DNA of 7,719 bases from a bacterium (lineage in GTDB: Bacteria; Zixibacteria; MSB-5A5; GN15; FEB-12), in the NCBI GenBank assembly GCA_030619425.1, contig JAUXBJ010000062.1, forward strand, positions 1 to 7,719. Direction: 5' to 3'. Every line of letters starts with the position of its first letter. Positions within the stretch are counted from its first letter, which is position 1. Below the pieces are notes generated by a model. That model had not been told where the DNA came from. It did not search any database and saw only the letters and a list, made by a program, of their open reading frames with translations. Positions 1 through 5,334 of the stretch are shown piece after piece. The position numbers were made by a program, and so were the translations under genes.

Positions 1-501
1 CAAGGAAATGCTGCCGATCTTGATACCTTGAATCGGGCCGGCATACGGGAAGCTCCATCTGTCATTATTACCACTCATGATGACTCCATGAATATCTATC
101 TCACCATCTATTGCCGTCAACTGCGACCCGATATACAGATTGTCAGCAGGGCAAACCTGGACGGGAATATTTCCAAACTGCACAGGGCTGGAGCAGACCA
201 TGTCATGTCACAAGCCTCCATGGGAGCAAACACCATAATCAATCTTCTCAAGCCCGATAAAGTACTGATGTTTGCAGAAGGACTGAACATCTTCCGCGCG
301 TCGGTACACTCATCCCTTGCGGGCAAAACTCTTGCTGAAAGTGATATCCGGAAACAAACGGGCTGCAGCGTGATAGCTATTGGTAGAGAGAATGAATTGA
401 ATATCAACCCCGGACCCTCGACTCTTCTTGGGGAACGTGATGAAATGGTCGTGATTGGGACGAGCGATGCGGAACAACGTCTTATGGACATCTATCAATA
501 A
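1..501 (+). CDS. RCK-domain potassium channel/uptake regulatory protein, C-terminal fragment
   Basis: The reading frame is open from the first base, so the true start lies upstream; 166 residues are visible, ending at TAA. Residues 1 to about 85 look like the second half of an RCK/TrkA-N Rossmann domain. The segment GNAADLDTLNRAGI is the acidic stretch that follows the NAD-binding strand, then come the strand SVIITTHDD, IQIVSRA and HRAGADHV. From about residue 106 (LAGKTLAESDIR, then TGCSVIAIGR and LLGERDEMVVIGT) it matches a TrkA-C (RCK_C) domain, which binds ligands or ions. Such proteins gate K+ channels or Trk/Ktr uptake systems at the inner face of the membrane. The membrane pore, if it belongs to the same polypeptide, is outside the window, so I cannot choose between a soluble TrkA and a channel-RCK fusion. 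It is followed by a likely terminator and does not appear to belong to the trp operon. Confidence 0.88.
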   Translation, partial: QGNAADLDTLNRAGIREAPSVIITTHDDSMNIYLTIYCRQLRPDIQIVSRANLDGNISKLHRAGADHVMSQASMGANTIINLLKPDKVLMFAEGLNIFRASVHSSLAGKTLAESDIRKQTGCSVIAIGRENELNINPGPSTLLGERDEMVVIGTSDAEQRLMDIYQ

Positions 502-510
502 CAACGGTAC

Positions 511-545
511 CCCACCTAAGGCGAACAGGCAGGTGGGTTCTTTTG
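511..545 (+). terminator. Rho-independent terminator after the RCK gene
   Basis: A perfect 7-bp GC-rich stem (CCCACCT at 511-517 with AGGTGGG at 531-537) encloses a 13-base loop. It is followed directly by a T-rich stretch, TTCTTTT (538-544). It begins 10 bases after the TAA at 499-501, the normal place for an intrinsic terminator. The loop is somewhat long and the T-tract is interrupted by one C, so efficiency is uncertain. Confidence 0.7.
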
Positions 546-560
546 CATGATACCAATGTT

Positions 561-589
561 GTCATGCCGGACTTGATCCGGCATCCAGT
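561..589. repeat. Palindromic dispersed repeat, unit A
   Basis: This unit begins GTCATGCC and ends GGCATCCAGT. It contains a perfect 8-bp inverted repeat (564-571 with 577-584) around a 5-base loop. It shares its outer ends with unit B at 631-658, while the inner arms differ. Units of this form (GTCAT, a hairpin, then ATCCAG) are a familiar dispersed intergenic repeat in many bacterial genomes. That statement is from memory and was not searched. A second small hairpin (587-600, AGTGGC with GCCACT) abuts it. Confidence 0.75.
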
Positions 590-630
590 GGCAAGCCACT
601 TATTCGCGCTACGCGCGTCATTCTACCACT

Positions 631-658
631 GTCATTCCTGCGAAAGCAGGAATCCAGT
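631..658. repeat. Palindromic dispersed repeat, unit B
   Basis: This unit begins GTCATTCC and ends GGAATCCAGT. It has a perfect 8-bp stem (634-641 with 646-653) closed by a GAAA tetraloop (642-645), a stable GNRA-type loop if transcribed in this direction. It is a sister of unit A, 70 bases downstream in the same orientation. A partial copy of the left end, GTCATTCT (617-624), lies just before it, so the array may once have had a third unit. The short hairpin at 605-617 (CGCGC with GCGCG) sits between the units. Confidence 0.78.
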
Positions 659-730
659 TCCATGTCGAAGGCTGGCGTTCGCCGGTATGATGTAGTACGA
701 GCAATGTGTAGGTAGTCTCCAGGCGTTGTG

Positions 731-756
731 GTGGTCGAGTCTTCAGACTCGCCCAC
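731..756. repeat. Inverted repeat, 12-bp interrupted palindrome
   Basis: CGAGTC (736-741) pairs with GACTCG (746-751) over a TTCA loop. The outer arms GTGG (731-734) and CCAC (753-756) extend the stem after one mismatch. No T-tract follows, so it is not a classical intrinsic terminator. A smaller hairpin follows at 773-790 (GTCCTC with GAGGAC). A cruciform or RNA hairpin element, or one more dispersed repeat, is the likeliest reading. Confidence 0.6.
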
Positions 757-893
757 GATTGAAATAGTGGATGTCCTCCCCTGCGAGGACTTCTATTGAG
801 CGCCGTTGAAGGGCGACACTGTCAAGCCGCGCTCCTGTGGCCTCGCCACACAACGCGGAAATGCGCGCAGCGCGAAATGCAGGCAATGCCTGT

Positions 894-917
894 GCTTCGA
901 CTCCGCTCAGCGTGAGG
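894..917. repeat. Dispersed-repeat-like segment
   Basis: This segment contains CTTCGACTCCGCTCAG followed by CGTGAGG. It resembles a short repeat core (CTTCGACTCCGCTCAG and its variants) that I recall as widely dispersed between genes in many bacterial genomes. The recognition is from memory and was not searched. It lies between two hairpins (880-892 and 934-957). Confidence 0.45.
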
Positions 918-933
918 TTGGTTTGTCCTCGTG

Positions 934-957
934 GTGTCAGCCGTATCTGGCTGACAC
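934..957. repeat. Perfect 9-bp stem-loop
   Basis: GTGTCAGCC (934-942) pairs perfectly with GGCTGACAC (949-957) around a 6-base loop, making this the longest uninterrupted stem in the island. A T-run (989-994) lies 31 bases downstream, too far to make this an intrinsic terminator. It is 73 bases before the dapF-like start, so an operator or leader-RNA role is possible. Membership in the dispersed-repeat mosaic is equally likely. Confidence 0.6.
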
Positions 958-1030
958 TTCTGTGATACGACAAGGGACCTGCGGGGACTTTTTTCTTTGA
1001 TATGGCACGCGGCGGCATTATTTATGGTCC

Positions 1031-1870
1031 ATGCATATTCGATTTGCCAAGTACCATGCGCTGGCTAACGATTTCCTGGTTATAGAGAGCAGTTCAACAC
1101 GTGTTCCGAAGCGGAGTCTCGGGCGTCTGGCCCGTAGTATCTGCCATCGACGCTCTGGTGTAGGCGCCGACGGAATCCTGTATGTGTCCTCGCGTGGCGG
1201 GAATCGATGCGTCAATATCTACAACGCCGATGGTTCGTGGGCTGAGAAGTCGGGTAACGGTTTGAGAATTGCCGCCCTGCATGAATACCTGAAAGATCGC
1301 CGCCGTCGCAATTTCGTATTGGAGATGGATGGTCGACCACACGCGGCCAGGATTCTGAAGCCATCGGAGACCGGAGCGATCATCGTTACTCAATTAGGAA
1401 CGCCGGAGTTTGAAACTAAGCGGGTTCCGGTCAAGAGCAAGCTGAAGGTAATGATAAACGCTCCGTTGAAGGTCGGCGGGCTGGAGTTTCCGGTCACCTG
1501 TCTGGCTGTCGGTAATCCGCATACAGTGCTTCCGGTGGACCACTTTGATTTCGACTGGCAGGCACTCGGTGCTGAGATCGAGAATCACTCAGCCTTCCCG
1601 CATGGCACCAATGTCGAGTTTGTCCGCGTGGTTGGTCGTCGCAAGATCGAACTGGCCGATTGGGAACGGGGCGCCGGGGCTACCGGGTCATCCGGCACTG
1701 GCGCCGCTGCAGCCGTGTGCGCGATGGTGATGATCGGCGCCGTCGATCGGAACTGCGAAGTTCGGTTCGAAACCGGTACCCTGCGAATCCGATGGGACCG
1801 GTCGACAGACCTTATTGAACTGACCGGACCGGCCGATTATATTGCCAAAGGAGTTTTTACGTTGCGATGA
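1031..1870 (+). CDS. DapF-family protein with both catalytic cysteines replaced by serine
   Basis: This 279-residue protein has the two-lobed diaminopimelate epimerase fold signature and normal DapF length. DapF interconverts LL- and meso-DAP for lysine and peptidoglycan synthesis. The N-terminus (KYHALANDFLVI) matches the family, which supports the ATG at 1031; an in-frame stop at 998-1000 limits upstream choices. Counterparts of the substrate-binding residues are present: N13, N65 (NADGS), N162 (GNPH), N194 (GTNVEF), E212 and R213 (WERGAG). The two catalytic cysteines are not. The first motif reads AEKSGNG (Ser74 in place of Cys) and the second ATGSSGTGA (Ser221 in place of Cys); the usual GET before the second is GAT. 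Epimerase activity is therefore doubtful. The gene overlaps trpE by 4 bases (ATGA), so it is the first gene of the trp run. No clear ribosome-binding site precedes it. It could be a divergent isomerase, a weak epimerase or a non-catalytic protein. Confidence 0.88.
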   Translation: MHIRFAKYHALANDFLVIESSSTRVPKRSLGRLARSICHRRSGVGADGILYVSSRGGNRCVNIYNADGSWAEKSGNGLRIAALHEYLKDRRRRNFVLEMDGRPHAARILKPSETGAIIVTQLGTPEFETKRVPVKSKLKVMINAPLKVGGLEFPVTCLAVGNPHTVLPVDHFDFDWQALGAEIENHSAFPHGTNVEFVRVVGRRKIELADWERGAGATGSSGTGAAAAVCAMVMIGAVDRNCEVRFETGTLRIRWDRSTDLIELTGPADYIAKGVFTLR

Positions 1871-3330
1871 TTTCCTACACCGAAGTCCGCAAGCTCAGCA
1901 AGAAGGGCAACGTTATCCCGGTGTATACCCGTATCCCGGCCGATCTGGATACGCCGGTATCCGCCTTCATGAAACTGGCTGGACGAAAAAAGGATTCGTT
2001 CCTGCTCGAATCGATCGAGGGGGGGGAGAAACTGGCTCGCTACTCCTTCGTAGGTTTCGAGCCGTTTCTGGTGGTCGAAGGAGATGGCGACGTGGTTACT
2101 CTGCGCCAGGGTCAGAAGCGCCGCAGGCTCGACGCCAATCCGTTAGACTTCATAAAGGAACTGTTCGCATATTACAATCCGATCAAAGTGGAAGGGCTGC
2201 CGCGCTTCACCGGTGGCGCCGTCGGGTATTTTTCTTACGATACAATCCGATGGCTGGAGGACGTTCCCAACGCTAATCCCGACGAGATCGGTCTGCCGAT
2301 GATGCGATTCGCGATGTACGGCAAGATCGTCGTGTTCGACCATCTCAAGCAGGAAATCCTGCTGATCGTGAATATCCTGCATGATGCTCGCGAGCAGGGT
2401 TTGAAGAAGAAGTACGATGAGGCGGCGGCAGTGATCGAGCGCCTGACTCAGAAACTCCAGGCAGGCTCCAAACGAACTCGCGAGGCCAAACCTACTCGTT
2501 CCAAAGTGATAGCTCAGTACGAACAGAGCGAATTCGAAAAAATAGTGCGTCGCGCCAAACTATACATACGCGAGGGTGACATTTTCCAGGTCGTCCTGTC
2601 ACAGCGGTGGCATATCGATTCAGATTGCTCCGCCCTGGATGTCTACAGACGCTTACGGCGGATCAACCCCTCGCCGTATATGTTTCTTTTGAACCTGGGC
2701 AACAGCGCCGTCATCGGCGCCTCGCCTGAGATGCTCGTACGAGTGGAGCGAAGCGAGATTGAGACCCGACCTATCGCCGGCACTCGACCGCGTGGTCGTG
2801 ATGAGCGAGCTGACGAAAAACTTATTGCCGAACTTATCGCCGACCCTAAGGAACTTGCCGAGCACACCATGCTGTTGGACCTGGGTCGCAACGATCTCGG
2901 CCGGGTGAGTAAACCGGGTACGATCAACGTGCGCGAGCAGATGGTGGTGGAGAAATATTCGCACGTCATCCATCTTGTCAGTTCGGTGGTTGGTCAACTC
3001 AAGAAAGGAACCAGCCCGCTCGATGGACATTCGGCTTGTTTCCCCGCCGGAACGGTTTCCGGTGCGCCCAAGATTCGCGCCATGGAGATAATCGACGAGT
3101 TGGAGAAATGTCGTCGCGGTGTCTACGCCGGATCGATCGCCTATCTTGATTTCTGGGGGAACCTTGATTCGTGCATTGCGATCCGGACGATTGTCAAAAA
3201 AGGCAAACGGTTCTTCGTTCAGGCCGGAGCGGGTATCGTCGCCGATTCCAAACCGACGCGCGAATTCCGCGAATGCGAAGCCAAGGCGCGAGCCCTCATC
3301 GAGGCTGTTACCGGAGGCGAAGCGACGTGA
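1867..3330 (+). CDS. trpE: Anthranilate synthase component I
   Basis: This 487-residue enzyme is of normal TrpE length. With TrpG it converts chorismate and glutamine-derived ammonia to anthranilate, the first committed step to tryptophan, in the cytoplasm. The N-terminal domain carries LLES (residues 46-49), the element tied to tryptophan feedback inhibition in known TrpE proteins. GGAVGYFSYD follows in the same domain. The chorismate-binding domain shows QVVLSQR, NPSPYMF, GASPEML, TRPIAGTRPRG, EHTMLLDLGRNDLGRV (from residue 332), EKYSHVIHLVS, PAGTVSGAPK (393-402) and QAGAGIVADS. The ATG overlaps the previous stop as ATGA. The candidate ribosome-binding site AAAGGAG (1847-1853) is rather far away (13 bases), so translation may rely on coupling. 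An 8-G run (2019-2026) lies within codons 51-54. LLES and the full enzyme set argue for primary tryptophan synthesis rather than a specialised chorismate pathway. Confidence 0.97.
   Translation: MISYTEVRKLSKKGNVIPVYTRIPADLDTPVSAFMKLAGRKKDSFLLESIEGGEKLARYSFVGFEPFLVVEGDGDVVTLRQGQKRRRLDANPLDFIKELFAYYNPIKVEGLPRFTGGAVGYFSYDTIRWLEDVPNANPDEIGLPMMRFAMYGKIVVFDHLKQEILLIVNILHDAREQGLKKKYDEAAAVIERLTQKLQAGSKRTREAKPTRSKVIAQYEQSEFEKIVRRAKLYIREGDIFQVVLSQRWHIDSDCSALDVYRRLRRINPSPYMFLLNLGNSAVIGASPEMLVRVERSEIETRPIAGTRPRGRDERADEKLIAELIADPKELAEHTMLLDLGRNDLGRVSKPGTINVREQMVVEKYSHVIHLVSSVVGQLKKGTSPLDGHSACFPAGTVSGAPKIRAMEIIDELEKCRRGVYAGSIAYLDFWGNLDSCIAIRTIVKKGKRFFVQAGAGIVADSKPTREFRECEAKARALIEAVTGGEAT
3313..3317 (+). 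promoter_or_regulatory. Ribosome-binding site for trpG
   Basis: GGAGG sits 9 bases before the GTG at 3327, inside the end of trpE. It supports the GTG start over any upstream ATG in the same frame; those would add a long extension that lies within trpE and is not seen in the family. Confidence 0.75.
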
Positions 3331-3893
3331 TTCTGTTGTTGGACAACTACGACTCATTCACGTACAACCTGGTGCAGTACCTGGCGGAGTTGGGTGCACA
3401 GGTGCAAGTATATCGCAACGATGCTATCAGTATCAGACAAGTGCAGCAGATGCGACCCAGAGGGATCGTTCTGTCTCCCGGACCCGGTCGCCCAGAGAAC
3501 GGAGGCATCATGAATGAACTGGTCGCGAGTATGGCCGGGTCGGCGCCGATCCTTGGTGTGTGTCTGGGGCACCAGTCGATTGCCCAGGTGTATGGCGGGA
3601 AAATCACTTATGCGCCACGTCTGATGCACGGCAAGACGTCGGAGATCCATCACAACCAGGCGACGCTTTTCAAAGGTATCCCTTCGCCGTTTGTAGCCAC
3701 TCGCTATCATTCGTTAGTGGTTGATCTGGACAGCTTGCCGGATGAGTTCAATCTGACCGCGTGGACTGATGATGGTGTTATTATGGGTATTGAGCACGTT
3801 AAGCAGCCGCTGTACGGCGTGCAGTTTCATCCCGAGTCGATACTTACCCGATGCGGGATGGATCTGCTCAAGAATTTCCTGGAAAGCCTCTGA
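3327..3893 (+). CDS. trpG: Anthranilate synthase component II (glutamine amidotransferase)
   Basis: This 188-residue class I glutamine amidotransferase supplies ammonia to TrpE. The GTG start at 3327 overlaps the trpE stop (GTGA) and gives the family N-terminus ILLLDNYDSFTYNLVQYL. The nucleophile elbow GVCLGHQ contains Cys79, and QFHPES contains His168 and Glu170, completing the catalytic triad. VLSPGPGRPE forms the oxyanion region, and HGKTS matches the usual TrpG/PabA segment. Length is normal and there is no fusion to TrpD or TrpE. TrpG can also serve p-aminobenzoate synthase in some bacteria, so a shared role with folate synthesis is possible if no separate pabA exists. The next gene begins at its stop codon (TGATG). 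Confidence 0.96.
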   Translation: MILLLDNYDSFTYNLVQYLAELGAQVQVYRNDAISIRQVQQMRPRGIVLSPGPGRPENGGIMNELVASMAGSAPILGVCLGHQSIAQVYGGKITYAPRLMHGKTSEIHHNQATLFKGIPSPFVATRYHSLVVDLDSLPDEFNLTAWTDDGVIMGIEHVKQPLYGVQFHPESILTRCGMDLLKNFLESL

Positions 3894-4909
3894 TGCTAAA
3901 ACCACATTTGCAAAAACTGTTGGCTGGAGAGAGCCTGTCAATGACGGAAGCGTCCGAGGCGATGGATATCATCATGGGTGGCCAAGCCACTCCCGCACAA
4001 ATCGCGGGCTTGCTGGTGGCGCTCAAGCAGAAGGGAGAGACCGCCGACGAAGTAGCCGGTTTTGTTACCGCCATGCGGCAACATGCCGTGAGACTTACGC
4101 TGGACGATGCGGATGCCGTCGACGGTTGCGGTACCGGCGGTGACGGCGCGCATACTTTCAATATCTCTACGGCCGCGGCTATCGTGGCCTCGGCAGCCGG
4201 GGTGACCGTGGCCAAGCACGGCAACCGTTCGATCAGTTCTCAGTGTGGCTCGGCTGATCTGCTCGAGGCAGCCGGCGGGAACATCGATCCCGGTCCGGAG
4301 ACGGTGCAGCAGAATATCAACCAGGGTGGGTTTGGATTCATGTTCGCGCCACGGTTCCACCCGGCTATGAAGCATGCTGCCGGGCCACGCAAGGAACTTG
4401 GCGTGCGAACGGTGTTCAATATATTGGGGCCGATGTCGAATCCGGCCGGAGTCACCCGGCAAGTGATCGGCGTCTACGACAAAACGCTGCTGCCGTTGTT
4501 TGTCGACGTCCTTGAGATGACCGGATCGAAGCATGTAATAGTTGCTCATTCGCACGACGGTCTGGATGAATTCTCGGTCACGGCGCCTACCGACTATATC
4601 GAACTGCGTGACGGCAAGCGCTTTGATCACGCTCTGGAACCGGAACAGATCGGCCTGTCACGACATGGCGTCGATGCTCTGCGCGGCGGTGATGCGATGC
4701 ACAACCTCGCGATTCTCCATCGCGTTCATGAGGGCGAGAGCGGCTCCTATCGCGACAGTGTTGTTCTGAACGCTGGCGCCATGATTTATGTCGGCGGCAA
4801 AGCGGATTCAATAGCCGACGGAGTCACCATAGCCCAAACGGCTCTCGATACCGGCGCCGCTCGCGCTCTGTTCGAAGCGTGGGTCCATTCCTCCAACGAC
4901 AACCGATGA
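3893..4909 (+). CDS. trpD: Anthranilate phosphoribosyltransferase
   Basis: This 338-residue enzyme transfers the phosphoribosyl group of PRPP to anthranilate. The start ATG at 3893 shares one base with the trpG stop (TGATG), and GGAAAG (3881-3886) serves as a plausible ribosome-binding site. An in-frame ATG at 3851 would place 14 extra residues inside trpG and is less likely. The PRPP-binding loop GCGTGGDG spans residues 78-85, followed by NIST (89-92), KHGNRSISS (107-115) and CGSADLLEAAGG. The anthranilate-site segment FAPRFHPAMKHAAGPRKELGVRT and NILGPMSNPAG are intact. There is no fusion to TrpG, unlike in enterobacteria. All key residues I can check are present. Confidence 0.96.
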   Translation: MLKPHLQKLLAGESLSMTEASEAMDIIMGGQATPAQIAGLLVALKQKGETADEVAGFVTAMRQHAVRLTLDDADAVDGCGTGGDGAHTFNISTAAAIVASAAGVTVAKHGNRSISSQCGSADLLEAAGGNIDPGPETVQQNINQGGFGFMFAPRFHPAMKHAAGPRKELGVRTVFNILGPMSNPAGVTRQVIGVYDKTLLPLFVDVLEMTGSKHVIVAHSHDGLDEFSVTAPTDYIELRDGKRFDHALEPEQIGLSRHGVDALRGGDAMHNLAILHRVHEGESGSYRDSVVLNAGAMIYVGGKADSIADGVTIAQTALDTGAARALFEAWVHSSNDNR

Positions 4910-5331
4910 AGAACCCTCGTGCGCCAGGCTCCATCGGTGAAGATGCCATCTCAGGGTTGGGGCGAGGGAAGAACGGCGTGGTCGACTACCTGGCGCATCT
5001 CGGACTCTTCAGCCGCAACGCACGGCTGTACTTGTTCGGTTCTTTCCTGATGGGGATCAACTTTCAAGTGTTCCTGCTCCTGCTGAATCTTCTGCTGAAA
5101 GAGATCGGACTGGTGGAGGGCGATATCGGCTTGGTGGCCTCATCGCGAGCTGTCGGCATGTCGGTTATGGCAATCCCCGCCGGCATCCTGTTAAGCCGCG
5201 TCAGACTGAAACCGGTGTTGCTGGCCAGTTGTATCCTGTTTGCGCTGTTCAGTTACTTCATTGCCAGCAGTCGAGAACTCTACCTGTTGTTGGGATTTTC
5301 GGTGCTGAGCGGCATGGCCATTTCTTTCTAG
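4906..5331 (+). CDS. MFS transporter, N-terminal part, cut by an in-frame TAG
   Basis: From the ATG at 4906, which overlaps the trpD stop as ATGA, 141 residues precede a TAG (5329-5331). About 40 hydrophilic residues lead into predicted membrane helices at roughly 41-62, 75-98, 103-121 and 125 onward; the stop falls inside helix 4. The same frame continues after the stop through eight more helices to 6231. Read together they give a 441-residue, 12-helix protein, the normal major facilitator size. The ATGA overlap is the pattern used elsewhere in this operon, which favours 4906 over a GTG at 4879. As it stands this half would probably not transport anything alone. A recent nonsense mutation, a sequence error or recoding of TAG are the options. 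Substrate unknown; from the context, export of an aromatic compound is a guess. Confidence 0.75.
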   Translation: MKNPRAPGSIGEDAISGLGRGKNGVVDYLAHLGLFSRNARLYLFGSFLMGINFQVFLLLLNLLLKEIGLVEGDIGLVASSRAVGMSVMAIPAGILLSRVRLKPVLLASCILFALFSYFIASSRELYLLLGFSVLSGMAISF

Positions 5332-5334
5332 CGT

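Larger units (their letters stand above)
780..990. repeat. Spaced 13-base direct repeat pair
   Basis: The segment 780-792 (CCTGCGAGGACTT) recurs at 978-990 (CCTGCGGGGACTT) with one mismatch, about 198 bases apart in the same orientation. Both copies run on into pyrimidine-rich sequence. They might be the edges of an inserted element covering the sequence between them, but I see no transposase and no clear terminal inverted repeats. Confidence 0.4.
502..1030. other. Gene-free, hairpin-rich intergenic island
   Basis: About 530 bases separate the RCK gene from the dapF-like gene. Open frames here are short (91 residues or fewer on either strand), of low-complexity composition, match no family I recognise, and run across palindromes, so I call no gene. 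The stretch holds a terminator, two related palindromic repeat units, at least six further inverted repeats (587-600, 605-617, 731-756, 773-790, 836-850, 880-892, 934-957), a 13-base direct repeat (780-792 and 978-990) and a dispersed-repeat-like segment (894-917). No tRNA, rRNA or riboswitch could be recognised. It looks like an accumulation site for REP- or MITE-like elements, with the trp operon promoter presumably near its right end. Confidence 0.7.

Noticed and set aside
561..658. CRISPR array
   Set aside because: There are only two related units with different inner arms and no regular spacers or cas genes; the palindromic form fits dispersed intergenic repeats instead.
971..996. T-box or terminator-like sequence (AAGGGACCTGCGG followed by a T-run)
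   Set aside because: It only loosely resembles the T-box core, the GC-rich part does not form a self-complementary stem, and the nearest hairpin (934-957) is 31 bases before the T-run.
806..1000. Open frame of 64 codons on the + strand that could be a trp leader peptide
   Set aside because: It has a single Trp codon and no tandem Trp codons, it runs across several palindromes, and it ends in a frame stop at 998-1000 without a terminator/antiterminator pair that I can draw.
743..1018. Open frame of 91 codons on the - strand
   Set aside because: It shows no recognisable domain, and its translation is largely hairpin and dispersed-repeat sequence read through; no ribosome-binding site is evident.
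2653..3357. Open frame of 234 codons on the - strand opposite trpE
   Set aside because: It is a shadow of trpE, whose + strand translation matches the family over its full length; the antisense product shows no known motif.
3171..3893. A longer trpG reading with a 52-residue N-terminal extension
   Set aside because: The extension lies entirely within the trpE coding region in another frame and is not found in TrpG proteins; the GTG at 3327 has a good ribosome-binding site.
3938..4630. Open frame of 230 codons on the - strand opposite trpD
   Set aside because: It is antisense to a complete trpD with all its motifs; the openness follows from codon bias, and the product is unrecognisable.
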